The notes beneath the pieces are model-generated. The model saw only the letters and a program-made list of their open reading frames with translations. It was not told where the DNA came from and searched no databases. Below are positions 15,523 through 28,230 of a stretch of 64,000 nt of DNA, in pieces. The position numbers were made by a program, and so were the translations under genes. This DNA comes from Diospyros lotus (Eukaryota > Streptophyta > Magnoliopsida > Ericales > Ebenaceae). The stretch lies in NCBI RefSeq assembly GCF_014633365.1, contig NC_068338.1:9124616-9188615 (forward strand), in the 5' to 3' direction. Each line of letters starts with the position of its first letter. Positions within the stretch are counted from its first letter, which is position 1.

Positions 15523-17989
15523 TTGAGTGTATTTAATGTATCAAAATGTCGTCTTTCACCTAAACTTGGAATCGTCATCATCAAATTAATACACTTGAAG
15601 ATATCATGGATTGAATCAAGGTTGTCTCTTTATTACTTAAAGTGTTCAACTATGGACCCATGGCTAAAACTCAAATTTTCAAAATTTCCAAAAATCAAAA
15701 TTTGAGATTTCCTGAGTGTATTTGATGTTTCAAAATATCCACTTTCTCCAAAATTAGGAATCGTCATCATCAAATTATTACACTTGAAGGTATCGTGGAT
15801 TGAATCAAGGTTGTCTCTTTATTACTTAAAGTGTTCAACTATGGACCCTTTGCTAAAACTTAATTTTTCTAAATTTTCAAAAATCTGAATTTAAACTTTC
15901 TTGAGTCTATTTAATGTATCAAAATGACGTCTTTCCCCTAACTTGGAATCGTCATTTTCAAATTAATACACTTGAAGATATCGTTGATAGAATCAACGTT
16001 GTCTCTTTATTACTTAAAGTCTTCAACTACGGACACATGGCTAAAACTCAAATTTTCAAAATTTCCAAAAATCAGAATTTGAGATTTCCTAAGTGTATTT
16101 AATGTATCAAAATGTCCACTTCCCCCAAAATTTGGAATCGTCATCATCAAATTATTACACTTGAAGATATCGTGGATTGAATCAAGGTTGTCTCTTTATT
16201 ACTTAAAGTGTTCAACTATGGACCCATTGCTAAAACTTAATTTTTCTAAATTTTCGAAAATCAGAATTTAAACTTTCTTGAGTGTATTTAATGTATCAAA
16301 ATGACGTCTTTCCCCTAAACTTGGAATCGTCATTATCAAATTAATACACTTGAAGATATCGTTGATAGAATCAAGGTTGTCTCTTTATTACTTAAAGTCT
16401 TCAACTATGGACCCATGGCTAAAACTCAAACTTTCAAAATTTCCAAAAATCGGAATTTGAGATTTCCTGAGTGTATTTAATGTATCAAAATGTCGACTTT
16501 CCCCAAAATTTGGAATCGTGATCATCAAATTATTACACTTGAAGGTATCGTGGATTGAATCAAGGTTGTCTCTTTATTACTTAAAGTGTTCAACTATGGA
16601 CCCTTTGCTAAAACTTAATTTTTCTAAATTTTCAAAAATCTGAATTTAAACTTTCTTGAGTCTATTTAATGTATCAAAATGACGTCTTTCCCCTAAACTT
16701 GGAATCGTCATTTTCAAATTAATACACTTGAAGATATCGTTGATAGAATCAACGTTGTCATTTTATTACTTAAAGTCTTCAACTACGGACCCATGGCTAA
16801 AACTCAAATTTTCAAAATTTCCAAAAATCAGAATTTGATATTTCCTAAGTGTATTTAATGTATCAAAATGTCCACTTTCCCCAAAATTTGGAATCGTCAT
16901 CATCAAATTATTACACTTGAAGATATCGTGGATTGAATCAAGGTTGTCTCTTTATTACTTAAAGTGTTCAACTATGGACCCATTGCTAAAACTTAATTTT
17001 TCTAAATTTTCGAAAATAAGAATTTAAACTTTCTTGAGTGTATTTAATGTATCAAAATGACGTCTTTCCCCTAAACTTGGAATCGTCATTATCAAATTAA
17101 TACACTTGAACATATCGTTGATAGAATCAAGGTTGTCTCTTTATTACTTAAAGTCTTCAACTATGGACCCATGGCTAAAACTCAAATTTTCAAAATTTCC
17201 AAAAATCGGAATTTGAGAATTCCTGAGTGTATTTAATGTATCAAAATGTCGACTTTCCCCAAAATTTGGAATCGTGATCATCAAATTATTACACTTCAAG
17301 ATATCGTGGATTGAATCAAGGTTGTCTCTTTATTACTTAAAGTGTTCAACTATGGACCCATTGCTAAAACTCAAATTTTCAAAATTTTTGAAAATCATAA
17401 TTTAAACTTTCTTGAGTGTATTTAATGTATCAAAATGTCGTCTTTCCCCTAAACTTGGAATCGTCATCATCAAATTAATACACTTGAAGATATCATGGAT
17501 TGAATCAAGGTTGTCTCTTTATTACTTAAAGTGTTCAACTATGGACCCATGGCTAAAACTCAAATTTTCAAAATTTCCAAAAATCAAAATTTGAGATTTC
17601 GTGAGTGTATTTAATATTTCAAAATGTCCACTTTCTCCAAAATTAGGAATCGTCATCATCAAATTATTACACTTGAAGGTATCGTGGATTGAATCAAGGT
17701 TGTCTCTTTATTACTTAAAGTGTTCAACTATTGACCCATTGCTAAAACTTAATTTTTCTAAATTTTCAAAAATCTGAATTTAAACTTTCTTGAGTGCATT
17801 TAATGTATCAAAATGACGTCTTTCCCCTAAACTTGGAATCGTCATTATCAAATTAATACACTTGAAGATATCGTCGATAGAATCAACGTTGTCTCTTTAT
17901 AACTTAAAGTGTTCAACTATGGACCCATGGCTAAAACTCAAATTTTCAAAATTTCCAAAAATCTGAATTTGAGATTTCCTAAGTGTATT

Positions 17990-20260
17990 TAATGTATCAA
18001 AATGTCGACCTTCCACAAAATTTGGAATCGTCATCATCAAATTATTACTTGAAGATATCGTGGATTGAATCAAAGTTGTCTCTTTATTACTTAAAGTGTT
18101 CAACTATGGACCCATGGCCAAAACTCAAATTTTCAAAATTTTCGAAAATCAGATTTTAAACTTTCTTGAGTGTATTTAATGTATCAAAATGTCGACTTTC
18201 CCCAAAATTTGTAATCGTCATCATCAAATTATTACACTTCAAGATATCGTGGATTGAATCAATGTTGTCTCTATATTACTTACAGTGTTCAACTATGGAC
18301 CCATGTCTAAAACTCAAATTTTCAAAATTTCCTAAAATCAGAATTTTACGTTTCTTGAGTGGATTTAATGTATGAAAATGACGTCTTTCCGCTAAAGTTG
18401 GGATCGTCATCATCAAATTAATACACTTGAAGATATCATTGATTGAATCAAGGTTGTCTCTTTATTACTTAAAGTGTTCAACTACGGACCCATACCTAAA
18501 ACTCAAATTTTCAAAATTTCCAAAAGTCAAAATTTGTGATATCTTGAGTGTATTTAATGTATCAAAATGTCGACTTTCCGCAAAATTTGGAATCGTCATC
18601 ATCAAATTATGACACTTGAAGATATCATGGATTGAATCAAGCTTGTCTCTTTATTACTTAAAGTGTTCAACTATGGACCCATGGCTAAAACTCAAATTTT
18701 CAAAATTTCTAAAAATCAGAATTTGAGATTTCCTGAGTGTATTTAATGTATCAAAATGTCGTCTTTCCCCTAAACATGGAATTGTCATCATCAAAATAAT
18801 ACACTTGAAGATATCCTTGATTGAATCAAGGTTGTGTCTTTATTACTTAAAGTGTTCAACTATGGACCCCATGGCTAAAACTCAAATTTTCAAAATTTCA
18901 AAAAATCAGAATTTCAGATTTCCTGAGTGTATTTAATGCATCAACATGTCGACTCTCCCCAAAATTTGGAATCGTCATCCTCAAATTATTACACTTGAAG
19001 ATATCGTGGATTGAATCAAGGTTGTCTCTTTATTACTTAAAGTGTTCAACTATGGACCCATTGCTCAACCTCAAATTTTCTAAATTTTTGAAAATCAGAA
19101 TTTATACTTTCGTGAGTTTATTTAATGTATCAAAATGTCGACTTTCCCCAAAATTTGGAATGGTCTTCATCAAATTATTACACTTGAAGATATCATGGAT
19201 TGAATCAAGGTTGTCTCTTTATTACTTAAAGTGTTCAACTATGGACCCATGGCTAAAACTCAAATTTTCAAGATTTCCAAAAATCAGAATTTGAGATGTC
19301 CTAAGTGTATTTAATGTATCAAAATGTCCACTTTCCCCAAAATTTGGAATCGTCATCATCAAATTATTACACTTGAAGATATCGTGAATTGAATCAAGGT
19401 TGTCTCTTTATTACTTAAAGTGTTCAACTATGGACCCATTGCTAAAACTTAATTTTTCTAAATTTTCGAAAATCAGAATTTAAACTTTCTTGAGTGTATT
19501 TAATGTATAAAAATGACGTCTTTCCCCTAAAGTTGGAATCGTCATTATCAAATTAATACACTTGAAGATATCGTTGATAGAATCAACGTTCTCTCTTTAT
19601 TACTTAAAGTCTTCAACTATGGACCCATGGCTAAAACTCAAATTTTCAAAATTTCCAAAAATCAGAATTTGAGATTTCCTGAGTGTATTTAATGTATCAA
19701 AATGTCGACTTTCCCCAAAATTTGGAATCGTCATCATCAGTTTATTACTTGAAGATATCGTGGATTGAATCAAGGTTGTCTCTTTATTACTTAAAATGTT
19801 CAACTATGGACCCATGGCCAAAACTCAAATTTTCAAAATTTTCGAAAATCAGATTTTAAACTTTCTTGAGTGTATTTAATGTATCAAAATGCCGCCTTTC
19901 CCCTAAACATGGAATTGTCATCATCAAATTAATACACTTGAAGATATCCTTGATTGAATCAAGGTTGTGTCTTTATTACTTAAAGTGTTCAACTACGGAC
20001 CCATGGCTAAAACTCAAATTTTCAAAATTTCCTAAAATCAGAATTTTACCTTTCTTGAGTGGATTTAATGTATGAAAAGGACGTCTTTCCGCTAAAGTTG
20101 GGATCGTCATCATCAAATTAATACACTTGAAGATATCATTGATTGAATCAAGGTTGTCTCTTTATTACTTAAAGTGTTCAACTACGGACCCATAGCTAAA
20201 ACTCAAATTTTCAAAATTTCCAAAAGTCAGAATTTGTGAATTCTTGAGTGTATTTATTGT
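17990..20260. repeat. Diverged 9-monomer (~1.7 kb) higher-order duplication
   Basis: Two blocks about 1.70 kb apart share rare variants. Both have a deletion giving TTATTACTTGAAG (near 18050 and 19745), then CCCATGGCCAAAAC, AATCAGATTTTAAAC, and a monomer with GAGTGGATTTAATGTATGAAAA plus CCGCTAAAGTTGGGATC (near 18357 and 20058). Monomers here are visibly more diverged from the consensus than those between about 1 and 17600. This part of the array looks older or less homogenised. Confidence 0.75.
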
Positions 20261-20639
20261 ATCAAAATGTCGACTTTCCCCAAAATTTCGAATCGTCATC
20301 ATAAAATTATTACACTTGAAGATATCATGGATTGAATCAAGGTTGTCTCTTTATTACTTAAAGTGTTCAACTATGGACCCATTGCTAAAACTAAAATTTT
20401 CTAAATTTTCGAAAATCAGAATTTAAACTTTCTTGAGTGTATTTAATGTATCAAAATGTCGTCCTTCCCCTAAACTTGGAATCGTCATCATCAAATTAAT
20501 ACACTTGAAGATATCCTTGATTGAATCAAGGTAATCTCCTTATTACTTAAAGTGTTGAACTATGGGCCCATTGCTAAAACTCAAATTTTCAAAATTTCCA
20601 AAAGTCAGAATTTGAGATTTCTTGAGTGTATTTAATGTA

Positions 20640-23600
20640 CCAAAATGTCGACTTCCCCAAAATTTGGAATCGTCTTCTTCAAATTATTACACATGAAGAT
20701 ATCATGGATTGAATCAATGTTGTCTCTTTATTACTTAAAGTGTTCAACTATGGACCCATGGCTAAAACTCAAATTTTTAAAAAATTTCCAAAATCAGAAT
20801 TTGAGATTTCCTGAGTGTATTTAATGTATCAAAATGTCCACTATCCCCAAAATTTGGAATCGTCATCATCAAATTATTACACTTGAAGATATCGTGGATT
20901 GAATCAACGTTGTCTCTTTATTACTTAAAGTGTTCAACTACGGACCCATAGCTAAAACTCAAATTTTCAAAATTTCCAAAAGTCAGAATTTGTGATTTCT
21001 TGAGTGTATTTAATGTATCAAAATGTCGACTTTCCCCAAAATTTGGATTCGTCATCATCAAATTATTACACTTGAAGATATCGTTGATTGAATCAAGGTT
21101 GTCTCTTTATTACTTAAAGTGCTCAACTATGGACCCATGGCTAAAACTCAAATTTTCAAAATTTCCAAAGATCAGAATTTGAGATTTCCTGAGTGTATTT
21201 AATGTTTCAAAATGTCCACCTTCCCCAAAATTAGGAATCGTCGTCATCAAATTATTACACTTGAAGGTATCGTGGATTGAATCAAGGTTGTCTCTTTATT
21301 ACTTAAAGTGTTCAACGATGGACCCATTGCTAAAACTTAATTTTTCAAAATTTTTGAAAATCAGAATTTAAACTTTCTTGAGTGTATTTAATGTATCAAA
21401 ATGACGTCTTTCCCCAAAATTTGGAATCGTCTTCTTCAAATTATTACACATGAAGATATCATGGATTGAATCAAGGTTGTCTCTTTATTACTTAAAGTGT
21501 TCAACTATGGACCCATGGCTAAAACTCAAATTTTCAAAAAATTTCCAAAATCAGAATTTGAGATTTCCTGTTTGTATTTAATGTATCAAAATGTCGACTT
21601 TCCCCAAAATTTGGAATTGTCATCATCAAATTATTACACTTGAAGATATCGTGGATTGAATCAACGTTGTCTCTTTATTACTTAAAGTGTTCAACTACGG
21701 ACCCATAGCTAAAACTCAAATTTTCAAAATTTCCAAAAGTCAGAATTTGTGATTTCTTGAGTGTATTTAATGTATCAAAATGTCGACTTTCCCCAAAATT
21801 TGGAATCCTCATCATCAAATTATTACACTTGAAGATATCGTTGATTGAATCAAGGTTGTCTCTTTATTACTTAACGTGTTCAACTATGGACCCATGGCTA
21901 AAACTCAAATTTTCAAAATTTCCAAAGATCAGAATTTGAGATTTCCTGAGTGTATTTAATGTTTCAAAATGTCCACCTTCCCCAAAATTAGGAATCGTCG
22001 TCATCAAATTATTACACTTGACGGTATCGTGGATTGAATCAAGGTTGTCTCTTTATTACTTAAAGTGTTCAACGATGGACCCATTGCTAAAACTTAATTT
22101 TTCAAAATTTTCGAAAATCAAAATTTAAACTTTCTTGAGTGTATTTAATGTATCAAAATGACGTCTTTCCCCAAAATTTGGAATCATCTTCTTCAAATTA
22201 TTACACATGAAGATATCATGAATTGAATCAAGGTTGTCTCTTTATTACTTAAAGTGTTCAACTATGGACCCATGGCTAAAACTCAAATTTTCAAAAAATT
22301 TCCAAAATCAGAATTTGAGATTTCCTGTGTGTATTTAATGTATCAAAATGTCGAATTTCCCCAAAATTTCGAATTGTCATCATCAAATTATTACACTTGA
22401 AGATATCGTGGATTGAATCAACGTTGTCTCTTTATTACTTAAAGTGTTCAACTACGGACCCATAGCTAAAACTCAAATTTTCAAAATTTCCAAAAGTCAG
22501 AATTTGTGATTTCTTGAGTGTATTTAATGTATCAAAATGTCGACTTTCCCCAAAATTTGGAATCGTCATCATCAAATTATTACACTTGAAGATATCGTTG
22601 ATTGAATCAAGGTTGTCTCTTTATTACTTAAAGTGTTCAACTATCGACCCATGGCTAAAACTCAAATTTTCAAAATTTCCAAAGATCAGAATTTGAGATT
22701 TCCTGAGTGTATTTAATGTTTCAAAATGTCCACCTTCCCCAAAATTAGGAATCGTCGTCATCAAATTATTACACTTGAAGGTATCGTGGATTGAATCAAG
22801 GTTGTCTCTTTATTACTTAAAGTGTTCAACGATGGACCCATTGCTAAAACTTAATTTTTCAAAATTTTTGAAAATCAGAATTTAAACTTTCTTGAGTGTA
22901 TTTAATGTATAAAAATGACGTCTTTCCCCTAAACTTGGAATCGTCATTATCAAATTAATACACTTGAAGATATCGTTGATTGAATCAAGGTTGTCTCTTT
23001 ATTACTTAAAGTGTTCAACTATGGACCCATGGCTAAAACTCAAATTTTCAAAATTTCCAAAAATCAGAATTTGAGATTTCCTGAGTGTATTTAATGTATC
23101 AAAATGTCGACTTTCCCCAAAATTTGGAATTGTCATCATCAAATTATTACACTTGAAGATATCGTTGATAGAATCAAGGTTGTCTCTTTATTACTTAAAG
23201 TGTTCAACTATGGACCCATGGCTAAAACTCAAATTTTCAAAAAATTTCCAAAATCAGAATTTGAGATTTCCTGTGTGTATTTAATGTATCAAAATGTCGA
23301 TTTTCCCCAAAATTTGGAATTGTCATCATCAAATTATTACACTTGAAGATATCGTGGATTGAATCAACGTTGTCTCTTTATTACTTAAAGTGTTCAACTA
23401 CGGACCCATAGCTAAAACTCAAATTTTCAAAATTTCCAAAAGTCAGAATTTGTGATTTCTTGAGAGTATTTAATGTATCAAAATATGGACTTTCCCCAAA
23501 ATTTGGAATCGTCATCATCAAATTATTACACTTGAAGATATCGTTGATTGAATCAAGGTTGTCTCTTTATTACTTAAAGTGTTCAACTATGGACCCATGC

Positions 23601-24600
23601 TAAAACTCAAATTTTCAAAATTTCCAAAGATCAGAATTTGAGATTTCCTGAGTGTATTTAATGTTTCAAAATGTCCACCTTCCCCAAAATTAGGAATCGT
23701 CGTCATCAAATTATTACACTTGAAGGTATCGTGGATTGAATCAAGGTTGTCTCTTTATTACTTAAAGTGTTCAACGATGGCCCCATTGCTAAAACTTAAT
23801 TTTTCAAAATTTTCGAAAATCAGAATTTAAACTTTCTTGAGTGTATTTAATGTATCAAAATGACGTCTTTCCCCAAAATTTGGAATCGTCTTCTTCAAAT
23901 TATTACACATGAAGATATCATGGATTGAATCAAGGTTGTCTCTTTATTACTTAAAGTGTTCAACTATGGACCCATGGCTAAAACTCAAATTTTCAAAAAA
24001 TTTCCAAAATCAGAATTTGAGATTTCCTGAGTGTATTTAATGTATCAAAATGTCGACTTTCCCCAAAATTTGGAATTGTCATCATCAAATTTTTACACTT
24101 GAAGATATCGTGGATTGAATCAACGTTGTCTCTTTATTACTTAAAGTGTTCAACTACGGACCCATAGCTAAAACTCAAATTTTCAAAATTTCCAAAAGTC
24201 AGAATTTGTTATTTCTTGAGTGTATTTAATGTATCAAAATGTCGACTTTCCCCAAAATTTGGAATCCTCATCATCAAATTATTACACTTGAAGATATCGT
24301 TGATTGAATCAAGGTTGTCTCTTTATTACTTAAAGTGTTCAACTATGGACCCATGGCTAAAACTCAAATTTTCAAAATTTCCAAAGATCAGAATTTGAGA
24401 TTTCCTGAGTGTATTTAATGTTTCAAAATGTCCACCTTCCCCAAAATTAGGAATCGTCGTCATCAAATTATTACACTTGAAGGTATCGTGGATTGAATCA
24501 AGGTTGTCTCTTTATTACTTAAAGTGTCCAACGATGGACCCATTGCTAAAACTTAATTTTTCAAAATTTTCGAAAATCAGAATTTAAACTTTCTTGAGTG
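20640..24600. repeat. Higher-order repeat, 4-monomer (~757 bp) units
   Basis: A diagnostic variant with an A-rich shift (TTTTCAAAAAATTTCCAAAA) recurs near 20775, 21531, 22288, 23236 and 23990. Spacings are about 756, 757, 948 and 754 bp, i.e. four monomers each except one unit enlarged by one extra monomer. Companion variants keep step: TGTCCACCTTCCCC with CGTCGTCATC, CAACGATGG, ACACATGAAGATATC and CAGAATTTGTGATTTC. This is a separate amplification event from the 6- and 7-mer blocks upstream. Confidence 0.85.
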
Positions 24601-25836
24601 TATTTAATGTATCAAAATGACGTCTTTCCCCTAAACTTGGAATCGTCATTATCAAATTAATACACTTGAAGATATCGTTGATAGAATCAAGGTTGTCTCT
24701 TTATTACTTAAAGTGTTCAACTATGGACCCATGGCTAAAACTCAAATTTTCAAAATTTCCAAAAATCAGAATTTGAGATTTCCTGAGTGTATTTAATGTA
24801 TCAAAATGTCGACTTTCTCCAAAATTTGGAATCGTCATCATCAAATTATTACACTTGAAGATATCATGGATTGAATCAAGGTTGTCTCTTTATTACTTAA
24901 AGTGTTCAACTATGGACCCATGGCTAAAACTCAAATTTTCAAAATTTCCAAAAATCAGAATTTGAGATTTCCTGAGTGTATTTAATGTATCAAAATGTCC
25001 ACTTTCCCCAAAATTTGGAATCATCATCATCAAATTATTACACTTGAAGATATCGTGGATTGAATCAAGGTTGTCTCTTTATTACTTAAAGTGTTCAACT
25101 ATGGACCCATTGCTAAAACTAAAATTTTCTAAATTTTCGAAAATCAGAATTTAAACTTTCTTGAGAGTATTTAATGTATCAAAATGTCGTCTTTCCCCTA
25201 AACTTGGAATCGTCATCATCAAATTAATACACTTGAAGATATCCTTGATTGAATCAAGGTTGTCTCGTTATTACTTAAAGTGTTGAACTATGGACCCATG
25301 GCTAAAACTCAAATTTTCAAAATTTCCAAAAGTCAGAATTTGAGATTTCTTGAGTGTATTTAATGTACCAAAATGTTGACTTTCCACAAAATTTGGAATC
25401 GTCTTCATCAAATTATTACACTTGAAGATATCATGGATTGAATCAAGGTTGTCTCTTTATTACTTAAAGTGTTCAACTATGGACCCATGGCTAAAACTCA
25501 AATTTTCAAAATTTCCAAAAGTCAGAATTTGAGATTTCTTGAGTGTATTTAATGTACCAAAATGTCGACTTTCCCCAAAATTTGGAATCGTCTTCATCAA
25601 ATTATTACGCTTGAAGATATCATGGATTGAATCAAGGTTGTCTCTTTATTACTTAATGTGTTCAACTATGGACCCATGGCTAAAACTCAAATTTTCAAAA
25701 TTTTCCAAAAATCAGAATTTGAGATTTTCTGAGTGTATTTAATGTATCAAAATGTCCACTTTCCCCAAAATTTGGAATCGTCATCATCAAATTATTACAT
25801 TTGAAGATATCGTGGATTGAATCAAGATTGTCTCTT

Positions 25837-27218
25837 TGATAGAGCACATATTTTCATATTATTTAGCCCTCATATTTAGTCTTTTTGCACATTTGTTGTG
25901 TCATTTTATTCATCTTGATTTTATTTCATTTTATTTTATATGAATTGGGCTTCACACTGTTTTACTTTATTTTTCCAGGTTTAGGGCTATGGGAGCATGA
26001 GATGGGGCATGAGACATCTTGATGGCAATGAGATATCTTGGAAATTGGAGATAGAGAAGTAAGGGCAATTTTAGCAGATTTAACCTCCTGCACTTCCTTC
26101 AGTATTTTGGCCAAGATAAAATTCCAGAATGAAGATGATGTCTTCATAGATACTGTAGAAGACTTCTTGGGTTTTCTGTAATGGTATGGTTTGTCCAAAT
26201 CCGAGTTCATTTGGGCGTTCAAACAGCACTTCAAAGTCGGGGCTAGGAAGTTGGGTCAAATTAGGAAAGCTGCGCAGATGCTGATTCTTTAAAAGGCCAT
26301 ATCTTGGGCGTCCGATATCCAAATCAAGTGATTCAAAAGCCCAAATTTATCTAATCTTCCTGATCTACAATTATTATGAAGAGTCCGAAGCCCATAACAC
26401 ACGTTAACCTATCCGAAATCGGCTGTGAAGTGGCAGTAACCTAGGGTTTCCTCCTTAAGCTCTACTTAAGCACCTTAAGAGGCCATTAAAAGAGCATTCT
26501 TTTGAAGGGCGTGAACAGTAGCCAGCTTTCCTTCTCCCCATTGTTCTTGTCAAGATGGAGGGCTAAGGATTCTGTAATCAGTTGCAATACCATCCTTGTT
26601 CCCGGTTTGAGTCTTTGGTTTTAATGGAAATCTATTTTTTAGTTTTAACTTTATTGTTCTCTTGTTTCTGTTTTCTCTTAAATCTGTGTATGTGTTGATA
26701 CCGGTTGGATGAATGCATGCATTGTCTTTGTTTGAGAATCCAAAGTTTTTGTGCTCGGTTGAGGCTTTAACTAGAAGCAAGAACAAACAGACCTGTTTGG
26801 ATGGTATTTCAATCAGTCTCGAATCTGTGCAAAAAGGGGAATCAAAACTGATAGATTGAACTAAGAGGTTTCTGAAATCTTTTTATTGGTTTTCTTTCCA
26901 ATCTTTGGCGGTTGTTAAAGGATTTTTCTGATTTTTGATTTGAGGATTAAAACTAAACAAATTGTTTATTGAGAAGGCGATGAAAACTGGGATAGAAGGT
27001 TGGTTTGCAACTGATTGCATCTTGATTCATTGTGTTCTTGCATATCTTGTTTTCTATTTTTCATCAAAAACTCCCCCCCCCCCCCCCCGTTTAGCCTTGT
27101 TTTGACAGATCCGTTAGAGGTTCGTTGGGAGACGACTTTGGGTTGCACCCCTATTGCAAATCCGAATCATCATTCATCTAATCTATCGGTGTTCGACAGC
27201 CCCGATCAGCGTGCATCA
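25837..27218 (+). mobile_element. LTR-like sequence abutting the satellite (possible Athila/Tat-type gypsy LTR)
   Basis: Satellite identity stops within TCTCTTT and the new sequence begins TGATAGAGCACATATTTTC at 25837. Its end is tentatively placed at GTGCATCA (27218), giving TGAT...ATCA termini. Inside are a T-rich 5' part, a segment CGTTGGGAGACGACTTTGGG typical of U5 parts of some plant gypsy LTRs, and a run of 16 C (27073-27088). The 5 bp flanks (CTCTT and CCAAA) do not match and no primer-binding site follows, so this is at best a truncated or recombined LTR. Short open frames on both strands show no recognisable domain. Confidence 0.4.
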
Positions 27219-27487
27219 CCAAACTCGAGGTGAACTCGGGTAGTGCACGTAGGGTTGAAATGTGAAATAACCTAGCATGGTGTTGAGTATATCGATTATG
27301 CATAATCGTATAAATGAGGGTCGGCTGGTCAAAGTAGTAGACCATGTATGAAATGGTTGAAGTTGGCTAGGTAGGCCAAATGGTTACTTCCCATATAGTG
27401 CTAGCATGGTTAGTTGATCGGTAATAAGAGGTTGCCATAAGGATCGACTCAAACTATGCATGCTTGTAATAAATGGCGATATGCCAC
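27219..27487. other. Unassigned spacer between two LTR-like units
   Basis: This 269 bp of mixed composition has no recognisable coding, RNA or terminal motif. It resembles the style of the sequence after the next LTR (29800-30287), so both could be non-coding 3' parts of one gypsy element, but I see no aligned homology that proves it. Confidence 0.3.
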
Positions 27488-27897
27488 TGTAACACCCCGA
27501 TTTTTCTGACCGAGCGTGTCACTATGCTGGGTCCCAAAATATACATAAATTCCTTTTTATCACGGTACATATCTTAAATCTCAAGCACCGAATTCCGATC
27601 AAACCCCCCCCATCATATCATAAAAATTGCGAAAGCGATAATCGAAACCTGATATGGTACACAACTGAATTCACTTTTATTATATCATGAGAATCCGTAC
27701 CATAGTACATCTTCAAATACTTCAATACATGGAGACTCATCATTAAGAGATAGCAACTAAATACCTCAATTATACATCGAGCCATACTTACATTTAACAA
27801 AACTAAACCTCAACGGAACATAGCTAAAACATGCTACACATGACAATAGATAACTTAATCTTCAGCTATCTTCTTTCCCTTAGAGCTGCTCGCCAAA

Positions 27898-27922
27898 CCT
27901 GGAACGTTTGAATATTCCAGGG
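27898..27922 (-). promoter_or_regulatory. Hairpin conserved between two LTRs
   Basis: Arms CCTGGAA and TTCCAGG flank a loop containing CGTTTGAATA. The same hairpin, one base shorter per arm, lies at 61933-61954 inside the LTR that starts at 61365. In both LTRs it is a few hundred bases inside the left end, i.e. in the presumed transcribed 3' part when read on the minus strand. Confidence 0.5.
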
Positions 27923-28060
27923 ACATAGTCCAATTTAGAAGATGAACCTTCTAGTGAGAGCTCCAAAAACAGTTTATAACAATGCATGAACAGGTATAAA
28001 ACGTATGAGAAAAACGAGGACTACTCCGAAGTGCCTCGAGAACATGTCAGCCTCCTCCAA

Positions 28061-28230
28061 CGAGAGCTTTCTCAAAGGCGCACGCACAGCGCCTCTCGAG
28101 AGGTCCCTAATCATGTCACCTCGGCCCGACCTCATAGAACTCATGGAAACACCACATCCATTGTCCCTTAGACTCACGGTCTTCCCCACGAGAGCTTTCT
28201 CGATGGCGCACGCATAGCGCCTCTCGGGGG
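28061..28230. repeat. 42 bp direct duplication inside the LTR
   Basis: CGAGAGCTTTCTC...GGCGCACGCA...AGCGCCTCTCG occurs at 28061-28102 and again at 28189-28230 with few mismatches. Each copy begins CGAGAG and ends CTCTCG, so each is also a potential stem-loop. Both copies are in the presumed transcribed part of the antisense LTR. Confidence 0.8.

Larger units (their letters stand above)
1..25836. repeat. Satellite DNA array, ~189 bp monomer, ~137 copies
   Basis: The whole interval is head-to-tail copies of one AT-rich unit of about 189 bp. Landmarks recur at 189-bp multiples: GTGTATTTAATGTATCAAAA, TTACACTTGAAGATATC, TCTCTTTATTACTTAAAG, CAACTATGGACCCAT and CTAAAACTCAAATTTTC. Two main types alternate over long stretches as a 378 bp dimer. 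Type A has GTCGAC (or GTCCAC), an ATTATTACAC segment, GTGGATTG and CCCATTGCT. Type B has GACGTC or GTCGTC, CCTAAACTTGG, ATTAATACAC, GTTGAT and CCCATGGCT. Indels are mostly 1-4 bp. The left edge lies outside the window; the right edge is sharp at about 25836. Monomer size (near nucleosomal), purity and length suggest centromeric or pericentromeric satellite; that location is inference. Short open frames recur because 189 is divisible by three and are not genes. Confidence 0.97.
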
